Part shown: positions 11,815 to 23,138 of the stretch, one piece after another
Position numbering within the stretch: position 1 is the stretch's first letter
Layout of the letters: each line of letters begins with the position of its first letter
Assembly (NCBI GenBank): GCA_021464415.1
Contig: CM038469.1
Coordinates: 17,400,501-17,464,500 of the forward strand
Length of the DNA stretch: 64,000 nucleotides
Origin: Lonicera japonica
Taxonomy: Eukaryota; Streptophyta; Magnoliopsida; Dipsacales; Caprifoliaceae
Direction: 5' to 3'
Made by a program: the position numbers and the translations under genes
The notes under the pieces: generated by a model
Told to the model about the DNA's origin: nothing
Databases searched by the model: none
What the model saw: the letters and a program-made list of their open reading frames with translations, nothing else

Positions 11815-13660
11815 TGCTAATACCCAAGAACATAACATATGTGAAGTGTTGGGTCAATTTTTAATAATGTGATTTATCTTATTCAAAAAATGGGTGCAAA
11901 AATTGGTTTATTTTGGTGTTTTTACCAGCATTCATTCCAAAACTATCAATTCTAAATGATTGAATTCTGTATGAAATGTAGAATTTTTTAATTTCAATTC
12001 TCATTGAATTCTAAAAAATACTCACTATTAATTACCACCACTCCACCCCAACCCCTTTTCCCACACCCGACCACCACAACACACAGTGCCCCCTTCCCAC
12101 CCACCCCCACCTCCTAGCCCCCCTCCCCCTCCCAGCCCCCCTCCCCCTCCCCTACTACATACACACCCAACACACCAAACACCACCTAACATCAGTGCAC
12201 TATCATTATAACTATATATATATATGTATTAGAAATGTACAATAGATATAAATACCTACACACACATTTTGTACATAATATATCTACAATATAATACATA
12301 TGCACGTATTATATATATATATATATGTGTGTGTGTGTATGTATATGTATATTATATGTACATTATAAATACTAAACAACATTCCCACCACCACCACCTA
12401 CTGACTGCACCTACTCTTGGGCCTTCGATCTAGCGGCTTGATTGGAGTTCCAGTGATCTAATTGGACTCCGGCAATGGGTGGTATGCCGAACGTTCTTCA
12501 AGATCATTGTTTCTTTGGAATTCCAAATGAATTCGATAAATCAACCAAACAAATAAATTTAGAATTCTAATAGAATTTCAAATGAAAATTACATACAATC
12601 CAAACAATAGTATTGTAATTCTTTGACATAGCAATTTTATAGAATCACAATTCTTATAGAAAATCCAAAACTGTGTAACCAAACGCACTTTTATTGTCAA
12701 AACAATGTACAATTTTAAAATTATACAGTACAACTTCTCAAAGCAGTAATATACTTTAAATAATATTGCTTTAGCAATATACTTACACTTCAAAAAATTA
12801 CAAGTAAATAAAACATATCCACCAAAGTACTTACTCCTTGATTACCTCCTAATTAAGAAGTTTTTTGTTGGAATACTTTGTCCCTTCCTCATTTTAAGTT
12901 TTTAACAGATCCACATAAACATGAAACACAGGATTTAGTATTTTTAAATTAAAGAAATATAACAAACAAAGAAGAAATAGAAGGCATGGAAGAGCTGGGG
13001 GTGAAAAAGCAAAAGAAAGAAGAGGTCTTTCTCCAACACAGATCCCTATGGAATGAAGGAAAAATGCCCAGCCAGCCTTGCTGTTGGCTTGCTGCTGAAA
13101 CTCATTCTTTTTGTTCAGTTTAAAGTGACTTGCTTTCTTCTCTTTACTAATCTTTTCAGAGAAATAAAACAGTGACCATTGAAATTGACTCCCCCACATT
13201 CATTTTTCTCCTTTGCTCAGATTCACGTTTAGATTTTTCCCCTTAAATGACTGTGCAGCTAAAAAACAAAATACCCCATTTTCATAATCTACCGATAATT
13301 ACCATACACATTTCCTTGTTTACTTGAAGTTTTTGAACTTTTTAACCATTCAAATATGACAAGTATTTTAGTACTGTGAGATTTAAATTCTTAACATGAA
13401 TTAGTAGGGAATTTTCAAATTTAAGATTCTTGAAAGGGCAAAAAAGTTCGAACAAAAACAATAATATTAGCATACCACTAATACAAAAAATAATGTTTTA
13501 TCCTACCAAACATAACTGCTACATGTGGTGTATACTCTTATTCTACATGTGTGTATACTCTTTAATGACTTTTACTTCCCCCAATTATTGAGAGTTACCC
13601 TGCACCAAGATAAAAACTTGCTAGCTGAGTAGATTCAGTTCAAATAGAGGGGGAAAAAAA
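11815..13660. promoter_or_regulatory. upstream region of the AINTEGUMENTA-like gene
   Basis: This is the 1.85 kb before the gene's start codon. It contains a C-rich stretch with a duplicated 19-bp unit (12,116-12,154), (TA)n and (GT)n tracts at 12,212-12,350, and AT-rich sequence with many 'GAATTC'-flanked phrases that look like an old MITE (about 11,930-12,010 and 12,500-12,690). I cannot place a TATA box or transcription start with confidence. The minus-strand open frame at 12,894-13,199 has no recognisable motif and I do not regard it as a gene. Confidence 0.4.
12116..12154. repeat. C-rich tandem repeat (two 19-bp units)
   Basis: The unit AGCCCCCCTCCCCCTCCC occurs twice in a row inside a longer C/A-rich tract. 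The minus strand could form G-quadruplexes. Confidence 0.7.
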
Positions 13661-16600
13661 ATGAAATCCAAGCGTAAGGAAAATAATTTCAATAATAATA
13701 ATAATAAAAACAAGAACACTAACAACAATAAAAACTGGTTGGGTTTTTCTCTCACTTCTCACAAGAACAACATGGAGGGTCCTTCAGAATCAGCCCCTTC
13801 TCATTTCAACTACTCTCCCTTTTACTGTGAGGGTGAAAATGGTGGCTTTCACTGTCTTTTGCCCCTAAAATCTGATGGCTCACTCTGCATAATGCACCCT
13901 CAATCTTTACCAAGGTCTCACCCACAAGGTAATTTACCTCATAAATTCCTCTGTTTCATACTTGTTTTCTTTTGGGTTCTTTTATCTTTTCTTCAAAAAA
14001 ATTGGATTTTTTTACTGTTTACTGTTTGAAGGGATGGTAAATTCAACACCAAAACTGGAGGACTTCTTTGGTGGAGCAACAATGGGGACCCATCAGTATG
14101 AAAACAGTGACAGAGAAGGTATGGCTCTTAGTAACCAAGATTTCTTGAATCTTCACCAACAGAGCCCGAGGCATCAGCAACAGCAGATTCTTGCCCAAGA
14201 ATACCCAAATTACCCTCCATTTAAGGAGTCCAATGAAACCCATCTTTCAAATTGCAATCTTGAGCTCCCGACAATGGCTCCTGATGATGAAATCTGTGAC
14301 TTAAAGAGTTGGGTTTCAAGAAACTACACAAATGGTAAATGGGGTCAAAGTGGGGATGAATGTGGGCCCCTTGGTTCAACGGGTTTTGGGGATATGCAGT
14401 CTTTGAGCTTGTCTATGAGCCCTGGTTCTCAATCAACCAGCTGTGGTACATTGGCTGATTGTGTGCCCATTGATACCAAGAAAAGAGGGTCTGAAAAGAT
14501 GGATCAGAAGCAGATCACTCAAAGGAAGTCTATTGACACATTTGGGCAGAGGACTTCTTTGTATAGAGGTGTTACAAGGTTATTTTTCTTTACTGTATTT
14601 TTAAGGATATCACTATTAGCATTCCAAAATCACATCTTTAGTAACATTTTCTATTATGTATTATGCTGCTAGTAAGTATCTACATTATATTTGTAGATAT
14701 TGGTATATATGCGTAGTGGTTAGAATATCTTTCCCAATACTGAAAGTAGTTTGATAATGTCTTTTTTCGCTGATCTTGAGGTTTTTATGACACAATTTGG
14801 AGTATTATAGGTCAATAGAGTGGTAATAGTCCTTCTTTTTGTTTCTCTTTGTTGAGTGTTAAAATTAAAATCTCGTTTCCTCCAAAAATAAATAAATTAA
14901 AATCTTGTTTATTATATGGATAAAATGTGATGTTCTTTGTTTATGTGTGTCCATTAGGCATAGGTGGACAGGGAGGTATGAAGCCCATTTATGGGACAAT
15001 AGTTGCAAGAAAGAAGGGCAGACCCGGAAAGGAAGGCAAGGTTAGTATTTAGAACATACATTGTTCATTTTGTCATATTTTTTGTTATGTGGTCTCACAA
15101 TTTTATTTCACTAATTTTCATGGTCTCGGTTGCTGTTCCCATGGGAAAAAAATTACTCAGTTTACTTGGGTAAGTTTCATTTTTAGTTCTAAAATTTCCA
15201 ATTATAATTGTTAATCACGCGTAAATTCTGTAATTTATTTTTCATTCATCAGATTTTTAATTGAATTAATTATTTTTATCATATTTAGGGGGTTATGATA
15301 TGGAAGAAAAGGCAGCAAGAGCATACGATTTAGCAGCAATCAAATACTGGGGTTCTTCGACACATATTAATTTTCCGGTAGTGTTTTAGTACTCAATATC
15401 AGCTATTAGTCCTCATACGTTCTTCCGTAACTAATATATAGGTTTAATGTTTTTAGGTGGAAAATTATCGACAAGAAATTGAACAAATGAAGAACATGAA
15501 CAGACAAGAATATGTTGCATACTTAAGAAGGTAAATATTTGCCCATGCTATTAACATTTTTTTTAAACAAACCAAAAACTTGACTTGCTAAATTTTCTTG
15601 TATTGCAAATTTGTAGGAGAAGCAGTGGCTTCTCTAGGGGAGCTTCAATTTACAGAGGAGTAACAAGGTCTTAATATTGTGATTATGCATAAAAATCATC
15701 CTTTTTTATGGAATAACAAATAAATTTCCCCCTGAATTTCTTTTTCCATTTCAATATTTAGCAGACATCATCAACATGGTCGATGGCAGGCTCGGATCGG
15801 CCGAGTCGCTGGGAACAAGGATCTCTATTTAGGCACATTTAGTAAGTTATTAATCTTAATACTCCAGGGGAAAATTTTATTTTCTCTTTCTTTTGTTTGC
15901 CTAATTTTTTCAGTTATCCTCCAATAAATCCTTTCCACAAGAGAATAAATATTATCCTAGCTTTTTTCCTTATAGTGTGACTTTAGCTATTTTGTGATAG
16001 CCAATAGCATCATTCAATTCAAATTTGAAGTTAGACAAATAAATTAAATGTATATTACATTATGATCCTTAAAAGGCAACTCTGTCATGGCAGTCTCAGG
16101 CTCCTGAGTTCTTTGAACTATTGTCTTATCATTTACTAGTTGTAGTAATGGTGATCACGAGTCACTTTGACAATTTCCAATGCCAAGTTTTAATGAACTT
16201 TTTTTTAAACCGCCTAAACCAAAGATTGGATTTTGGAATTTATATTATTAATTCTTTTGTTTTCACCTATTCTAATTATTCTTTTTATGACTTAAAATAC
16301 AAATTAAGAGTCCAATTTTGTTTTGTAGCATGATCATTTTATTAAATTCGTCTGGAAAAAGTACTGAATAGAACCATTATATCTACTCTGTCATCTCTCT
16401 ATTCTTGTGACAAGAGATGTATAATCCTGCGTAGTGATAATAAGCGAATATTTTCTCTTGTTCCTGGATTTTAAATTATGATGATAAAAAGCAATTTTTT
16501 GGTTTTCTAAATTAATTGCAATATCAGGCACCCAAGAGGAAGCAGCCGAGGCCTATGACGTAGCAGCAATAAAATTCCGCGGTGTAAACGCAGTAACAAA

Positions 16601-17030
16601 TTTTGACATATCAATGTACGCGGTGGAGCGTATAATGGCAAGCAATACCCTTCTTGCTGGGGAGCTGGCCAAGCGAAAAAATGAGCTAGAAGAATCCACA
16701 ACTGAGAAAGCCAATGGCTCAAAAGAGCACAATGGAAGTGTATCAAATTGGAAAATGGCCCTCTGTGAGCCCTCTCCAAATTTGACTGCAACTGATAAAA
16801 TGAGCTCGGGTCAGCAAGGAGATGTGCGTATTACAAATGAGATGTCTTTAGTGAGCAGCACAAGAGAAGGCAGCCCAGATAAAAACCAGGGCCCACAGAT
16901 GCCTATTGCGATGTCCCCATTCGCATCACAGTTTCTTAACAGTTCAACTAGTAACATGAATTCTTGGATTTCAACTGTTCAAGCGAGGCCTACCATGCCG
17001 CTTTTTGCTGCATGGGCAGATGCATCATAA
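13661..17030 (+). CDS. ANT: AINTEGUMENTA-like AP2/ERF transcription factor (double AP2 domain)
   Basis: Nuclear DNA-binding regulator; in Arabidopsis ANT promotes organ initiation and growth. Coding exons by splice signals and frame: 13661-13928, 14032-14578, 14958-15040, 15161-15169, 15289-15377, 15457-15530, 15617-15667, 15765-15841 and 16528-17030. All introns are GT-AG, and the total is 1,701 nt (566 aa plus TAA). In order: an Asn-rich stretch (8-25), WLGFSL (26-31), [12 protein letters not shown] (67-78), PKLEDFFGG (96-104), [12 protein letters not shown] (213-224), basic KKR (239-241), AP2 repeat 1 (about 267-332, [20 protein letters not shown]), a linker with [15 protein letters not shown] (342-357), AP2 repeat 2 (about 369-426, [18 protein letters not shown]), [17 protein letters not shown], and the C-terminus [11 protein letters not shown]. 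The DGSLC, SPGSQS, NTLLxGELA and FAAWAD motifs fit ANT itself better than BBM, PLT or other AIL members. Arabidopsis ANT is about 555 aa and also starts MKS, which supports the ATG at 13661. ANT versus a close ANT paralogue cannot be decided here. Confidence 0.93.
15161..15169 (+). other. ANT: 9-nt micro-exon of the AP2 gene
   Basis: TTTACTTGG lies between an acceptor (TTACTCAG) and a donor (GTAAGT). With one base from the preceding exon and two from the next, it encodes V-Y-L-G of AP2 repeat 1 (residues 300-303). A 9-nt exon at this place is known in ANT/AP2-class genes. Skipping it would remove three residues without changing frame. Confidence 0.9.
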
Positions 17031-17565
17031 GTGTTAGTTTCATGAGTATTTCCTTCTCTAATTTTAGAACTTAGATCCTTTTATTATATGGTGTATTGAA
17101 GATCTTGAAAGAATTGGAGGGAAAGTTTAGAGGGAATTAAGTGATGATTGAAGTTCTTTGAAATGATAGTGCATGGTCTTTGTATAATGGAGAAGCTTAT
17201 GATTAGATTTAACTTTAGTTTAAAAGAAAAAGAAAAATAGATTTAGCTTTTGGTAATGGTAATGGTCCTTTAAAAGTACAGAACATCAAAGTGTTTGCCA
17301 ATAATGCAAAAGATGGTCTTTCCAAACAGAAAATTTGACCAAAAGTTCACACTATTTGATTCACCCACGTAGTTCTATCAATTCTCCATCCACAATCATC
17401 ATTACCATGTTTTCTTTCCATATGAGTTTTGCCATGGAATCCGTTCACCGATATGAGATTTTCCTTAGCACCCTTGTTCTCTACCTGGACACAAAATTTT
17501 GAACCAAACAATGAATAAGTGCTCATTTAGTTTGAGGTCATATTTTTTTCCAAAATGTCAAAACT
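17031..17565. other. 3' flank of the AINTEGUMENTA-like gene
   Basis: This stretch includes the presumed 3' UTR. I see no further gene and no canonical AATAAA close to the stop codon, so the polyadenylation site is not placed. Confidence 0.4.
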
Positions 17566-17575
17566 GTGTTTCAAT

Positions 17576-17749
17576 ATCTTCCTAGAGCGGCTAATAAGGT
17601 GGCTCATAATTTAGTGCATTATGCTCAATCTATTTTGTATTTTGAAAGCTGGGATTCTTTATTCCCAAATTGGATTCATTCTTTTGATTATTAATGATAT
17701 CTCGTGAGGCCTTTCTTTTTTTTTTTTTGTTTTTCTCAAAGAAACAAAA
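17576..17749 (+). mobile_element. 5'-truncated LINE tail (RNase H-like C-terminus)
   Basis: The frame starting near 17,579 reads PRAANKVAHNLVHYAQ and then a WDSLFPNWIHSF block and a stop. This is the usual C-terminal signature of plant L1-type LINE proteins (R.AN.VAH.LA...A, then P.WI). A short AT-rich tail with a T-run and A-rich sequence follows. The 10-bp direct repeat GTGTTTCAAT flanks it at 17,566-17,575 and 17,750-17,759, which fits a target duplication. The element is dead: only the last 40 or so codons remain. Confidence 0.7.
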
Positions 17750-17759
17750 GTGTTTCAAT

Positions 17760-18354
17760 TTTGCCGAAAAGATAAGATTGTTTAATTCCATTAATCATAT
17801 TTTCTTTGTATCAAATTGATAGTCTTACTTTGACTTTAAAACTTTTTAAGAAACAATAATTTCAGTTTAGTCAAGCTAGGGTCAAAATATAACTTATCTC
17901 TTAATCGCAAAATTTGACATATTAATTATATGCCAGAAAAATAAAATAAAATGAAATGAAACAATCAATAGGACGCATGGAATATAACTACTATATATAT
18001 ATATATATATCCGGCTTTACATGCTTGAGATTTTGGAATGGTGCAAAGCGTTAAACAAAATGAGCGGTAAAAGTACAAAGAGGTAAAATGGCAGCTGGTA
18101 ACACAATTAATTAGCACTTTTTTTTGGTTAATTGGTACGGTAGAATTATGATTGGAACATGGATCAACAGTCCAAGATCCGTGAATTGTATGAGATCTTG
18201 AAATGTTTCATCCATTGCACGTAGTCACACTTTCATGGCACCATGTTAATTAACAACTCTCATCTGATTATCTCTTTGGAATCACCAAAGTATTTTATTA
18301 TCCAACTTGAACATAAACGATTCAAGAGAAGTGTTTATTTATTTAAAAGGCATG
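17760..18354. other. AT-rich spacer between LINE tail and transposon block
   Basis: A (TA)n tract lies at 17,992-18,010. I see no gene or element. Confidence 0.4.
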
Positions 18355-19192
18355 TGTAATAATCCGTAATTTAATTTGGGTAATTAATTATGCATTAGCT
18401 TCATTTAAGTAAGCATTTGGATTATGAACAATAATTAGTGGGATTTCAGGAGCCAAGATCGATCATGACAAGGAATGATGGCCCATGGGAGTTTGGTTTA
18501 GTATTGGCCAAAGCATGATCGATCATGGGCATGTTTAAAATAGAGTTTGACCAACTTTTCCGGCTTTGACTCGAAATATATTAACGTTATTCACTCATTT
18601 TAGCTAGAAGACTAGAAAATTTTAGAAATTTATAGAGAGAATGATTGACGGAGATTCTTAGAAGGAATTTTAAATTAAGCAAGGAACAACAAGAAATCTT
18701 GTTCTTCTTCATTATTGGTGTAAATAGGGAAAGAGCTCCACAACCTTGGTGATTAAATCATTATTTGTGCATAATTAGCTTGGAATCTTAAGGTCGGGGT
18801 TAAATTATGTTCTCTGGTAATTAAACTAATTTGTCTAAAAGTTTAAATATTTCACTCACTTCCCTTATGCATGTGTAAATCTAAATTCATACATGTACAT
18901 GCATGAGTAAATAGTTAGATTTACTCACAGAATTGTTTTGATTAAGTCCTAATTGTGAATAAAATAGTTGATAGAAACATGAATTGTGGAGAAACCGCAA
19001 AATTTGACTTTGCGTGTTATGATTTCTTAATAAGAAGATAAGATGGTCCATAATTTAAGGGTGATAAAATAATCTCAATTTATTTAGCAAGAATTATGCT
19101 TGAATTTGGAAAATTGCAAATTACATGTCATGCATACAAGATAATTTCTTTGTTTAATGTAGTTGTAGAAATTGTAAAAATTACTAACCAAA
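18355..19192 (+). mobile_element. probable partial LTR related to family B
   Basis: It starts TGTAATAATCCGTAATTTAA, resembling the TGTAACACCC/ATCC start of family B LTRs. It carries the 14-bp palindrome CATGATCGATCATG at 18,514-18,527, followed by a 'TTTAAAATAGAGTTTGACC' phrase like the promoter-proximal part of those LTRs. No right end is present before the LTR at 19,193, and no target duplication was found, so the boundaries are tentative. Confidence 0.4.
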
Positions 19193-20512
19193 TGTAACAT
19201 CCTTTATTTTATTTTTTTTTATAAATTAATGGAAATAATTATTGAATTATAAACGATGACAGAAGTGTATAAAGTATAGTCATCCTTGTGCTTAATTTTC
19301 TAAATTTATACCTGAAAAGGTTATATGTATTAATCTTAATATAATTGCTCTCATCACTTGAGGTTCAATTCGATTTATTAAAGACTTGAGTAATTCCTCC
19401 AAGAACATAGCATTTCTTGGTGCATACATATGCGTAAACAACTCTTGCCATGTCAACCCAAAAGAATTCAGCATTGACATATTCTCGGCTGTCTATAATC
19501 TCAGAGTATTCAAATGGCTTAAGTTCTGCATTAGAGTTCTTACGAGGAATATAATTTTTCTCTCATCGGCTTGGTGCGGATCTCAAAATGCATCTTTTGA
19601 ATGGTAATATCTCTCGATATGTCGAAAGTCATATCATGATATAGAATTTTGACCGAATAAGTCTTTTCATAGTGATTTGTACTTGCCAATATCAAATAAG
19701 TAGTACTTGGTGCCCTTATAACATGTGTATTTTGTTTACATGTCAATTTCACAGCATTAAGTTAATTACTTCATTAATCTCGTAATGAGTGGTGAAATCT
19801 TGTTTCGTAAGGTCTTGTACTATTCAAACACTTTTAACAAGTTATATTGGTGTAATTAAGCTCGCATGAGTGATCGTTTTGCAATTCGTGTTGTCCGAAT
19901 TGAAATTGGTACTTTAATAGTCTACTATGATTTTACGTGATTTACAAATTTTGGCGATCTTTGAGGATTCATAAATTCTTAGTCTTTTATCAAAATGAGT
20001 CTTTGTCAACGCCTATAGTTCCTCCTTATTCCTCTCTACATGTTCTGCTTTGGGACCGAGAAGCAATATTGACGTTGGAGTCAAAACGGAAGGAAAAATT
20101 AACTAGAATTATTTTGGAGTACCCATGATAGATCATTGGAAATCCATGATTGTTCATGGATTGTGTACTCTTAGGAGTGTGCCTTTTCTGAGGGCATGAT
20201 TGATCATGGATTGTGTACTCTTAGGAGTGTGCCTTTTAGGAGGGTATGATTGATCATGGTTTCTATAAAAATTAGGATTTGACCCCCTGTTGGCCCATTT
20301 TTCCTCCCCATTTAACTCTAAAGACCTCCACCTTCAAGCAAAACACTCCATAAACAATTTCCACAACCTAGAGAAAGAGAGAGGGGAAATTCAATATTTC
20401 TTGGTGGATTGCTCACACAACATGCACAAGAATTAGTAAGATTTAGCCCTATATCTACCATCTCCACCATCATCTTCTTCTTTGGACCGCCTATAGAGCT
20501 TGAGAGGAGTTA

Positions 20513-21108
20513 TGACGCGAACGCGGATCATCTTTTCTAGCCAGGCTAATGGATCCTTGACCCGTAGTCTATAAACAGACTAGAACCTTGGAATCACGCG
20601 AAAGATGGAAGGCGGAAACCTCAACCCAACGCTTAAAGAAGCGTGAACCTCGGTATAGTTGAAGATGCCACAATCAATTGGTGGAGAATTGATTGATAAG
20701 TTAAGAACAATTGAATTAGTTAATTTAACATGTTCAACATGTTCTTAGAGAACACAAAGAGAAAACTCTCAATTTAATTAATCATCAAAACTCTTCTTGT
20801 TAATAAAACAATAATGTGCATCATTTAAATAGGAGTAAACAAAGCCTTAATCCTAATTCAAAAAGGAAACTATTTCCTACTTAGAAAAGAAAAATAATAA
20901 CAACTAGAATATTCCTAATGCAATAAGGAAACTAATAAACACTCTAAAATAAGCCCAATACATTGCTAACATAATAATAATCCTTAGGCTTTAAGAAATA
21001 TAAAATAAATAATTAAAACTAATTAAATTTTTCAGCCAGCTGGTCGTGAGAATACGCAAGAACATAAAGTTAATTTCTTGGCTAAAGAGGCTAGGTTGGA
21101 TCACATCA
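20513..21108 (-). repeat. 3' LTR of the family A element
   Basis: TG...CA termini. It shares the blocks CTAGCCAGGCTAATGGATCC, AACCTCGGTATAGTTGA and CAATCAATTGGTGG with the partner LTR at 23,139. Confidence 0.88.
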
Positions 21109-21122
21109 TTCCCCTCTTCTTC
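21109..21122 (-). promoter_or_regulatory. polypurine tract of the family A element
   Basis: The minus strand reads GAAGAAGAGGGGAA immediately before the LTR start TGATGTGATCC, the standard position for priming plus-strand DNA synthesis. Confidence 0.8.
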
Positions 21123-21377
21123 AAGAAGATTCGTCCTCGAATCTAGCCTACCCATTTTCTCGATTCAGCCAGTCTTTAACAATTTCGACATTCAGATGTT
21201 GCTTTGGAACTTGGAATCTCCCATACCAATAGAACATATATTTTGAATACTTTCCATTCCTCTGTCGGAACTCAACATGAGATAATTATGTTCGTCCCTG
21301 CCAGGAAAACAAATATTTCAAATATCTTCGACACTTAATCCTCCTTGCAAAGCAAAATCCTCGATGTTCAAACCATA

Positions 21378-22133
21378 CTACAATGCGATCCTCTGCAACT
21401 TGTTGAAGAAATCTAACAACATAAAGTGTGGATGGACATCAAAGCGATCCACTCCAATGAAATCAATATGCTCAACATTGTTAATCTTCAACTCAGCTAG
21501 AACATCATCTCTTGGCTTTGAAAAGAACTCATTCTCATCGACACCTATGGCTGGAAGTGCTTGCACTTGTTGTTCTTCCACTTGCACTAGAACTTCTTCA
21601 TATGCTTCTTCTTGCAAGTTTGGAACTACATCTTCAACCCACAACTTGCCTCCTTCAGCCGTCACTTCAATTTCCTCAATCTCATCAGTTTTCGGCTTAT
21701 TCTCCAATGGTGGATTAGATATGGCTCGTTTCTCTTCTTCTTTCAATTGATTTGGTTCTCCAAATGATGTATTCGGACTTTGACTTGGTTCTAGGCTTCC
21801 CCTCTTCTTAGACTGCTCATAGGCTTCGGCAAACATCTCCTCAAACCTACGAATAAATTCATCATCAAACAAAGAAACCTTCTTCTTGCTACTACCCATA
21901 TTCTTGTCTCGAACCCGACTTTCTCCAACCTCATCACCATGTCTTCTATTAGTAACACCTGAATCCTATTCATCTTCAAATTTAACTTTACAAGGCTGAC
22001 CTTTCAATTTCTCTTTAGGAGCTTTATTCAACTACATGTACCGTTCAATCTCTAATTGCGTGAATCGCACACTATCACATTTAATCTCCTCTTGAAGCGA
22101 CCTTTCTCCATATTCAAAGTTTAGACAAGACAT
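21378..22133 (-). pseudogene. unrecognised ORF of the family A element (two in-frame TAG)
   Basis: From the ATG at 22,131-22,133 the frame runs 252 codons to a stop at 21,378, interrupted by two TAG codons upstream of a clean 173-aa stretch that starts MGSSKKKVSLFDDEFIRRFE (from 21,899). The product is hydrophilic and mostly acidic, with DEIEEIEV and EEAYEEVLVQVEEQQVQ segments and a C-terminal block VDRFDVHPHFMLLDFFNKLQ. I do not recognise the family. There is no zinc knuckle, DTG protease or YxDD motif. It could be a rudimentary gag-like protein or captured host sequence. Both stops are TAG, as would arise from CAG by C-to-T change in methylated DNA (inference). Confidence 0.55.
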
Positions 22134-23126
22134 ACTTGCTGCAAAACAAAGATTAGTGCAACAAAGATAATTCTCACCACACTCCCTGTCGTGTTTCGCT
22201 CGATTAATGTCACTATGATTTTTTTTCGCTCGTATTTGTCGCTCAAAGTATTGATATACTCACAATCTTCTCTTTGGAACCCCAAAACAAGTTGAATAAT
22301 ACGAATATCACATGTCCTCAACAACCAATCACAAACCCAACAATTAGATTTAGACGCGTTCAACAATGTAATACCAAGGATTAAAGAAACCAAATTCTAG
22401 CAATATTAATGAGCCAAACGAATTTCTAGAATTGCTAGAGTATGCAAAGCGGAGTTTCAAACAAAAAAAAACAATGAATTTCAAACCCTAACGAGTATAG
22501 CCGGAATCTAATTTTTCCTAGGATTTTCTAGATTTTTTCCAACCAAACAGAATTTATATGGACCAGAATTTATATGGACCAAAATTACAAGATAAAAACT
22601 AAACAAGAAGTATCAATGAAAAATCTAGGGTTTTTTTTTTGAGATATTTATACCTCCACAATTGAAACTTTAATGCAATAATATTCGCAAACAAACCCTA
22701 ACAATAGTCAAAATTTGATTCTAGGGTTTTTCCAACAAAGAAAATTTCAATAAATTTTTTTTTACTATTCACGCAGCACTATTCACAGCACCTTTTTTTT
22801 TCAATGCAGGTGCTATCGTAAAACAGCAATAACTTTTGATCTAACCGTTGGATCGAGCTGATTTTTGGATATGTTATTCGGGACACAATTTTATTGTAAT
22901 CAAAAAAAAATCAGGACGATCCGAGGTCGTTTTGATAGCGAAAATCACAAATTTCGACAGCCCAGCGGGATTTTGAAAAAAAATAAAAATCTGATTTGCA
23001 ACTTCTTTTTTTTTGATGAACCCTAAATCAAAGATATGGAATCAACAAATCACAAGATCCAAGATTAGGGATTTGGAATTGAAAACGAAAGAATTAAAAG
23101 ATATAAAACCTGGATAGAAAAGTTTC

Positions 23127-23137
23127 CTCTGATACCA
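23127..23137 (-). promoter_or_regulatory. primer-binding site of the family A element (tRNA-Met type)
   Basis: The minus strand reads TGGTATCAGAG one base after the end of the 5' LTR. It is complementary to the 3' end of plant initiator tRNA-Met. Confidence 0.8.
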
Positions 23138-23138
23138 A

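Noticed and set aside
12894..13199. Minus-strand frame of 101 aa upstream of the AINTEGUMENTA-like gene
   Set aside because: No motif, composition like surrounding non-coding DNA, overlaps the likely promoter region.
13962..14033. ATG at 13,962 as the start of a 236-aa protein
   Set aside because: This part is intron 1 read through; the real frame enters at 14,032 by splicing from 13,928, which restores the ANT motif order.
14579..14672. C-terminal end of the same open frame after YRGVTR
   Set aside because: Intron sequence; exon 3 at 14,958 supplies [10 protein letters not shown] as in the family.
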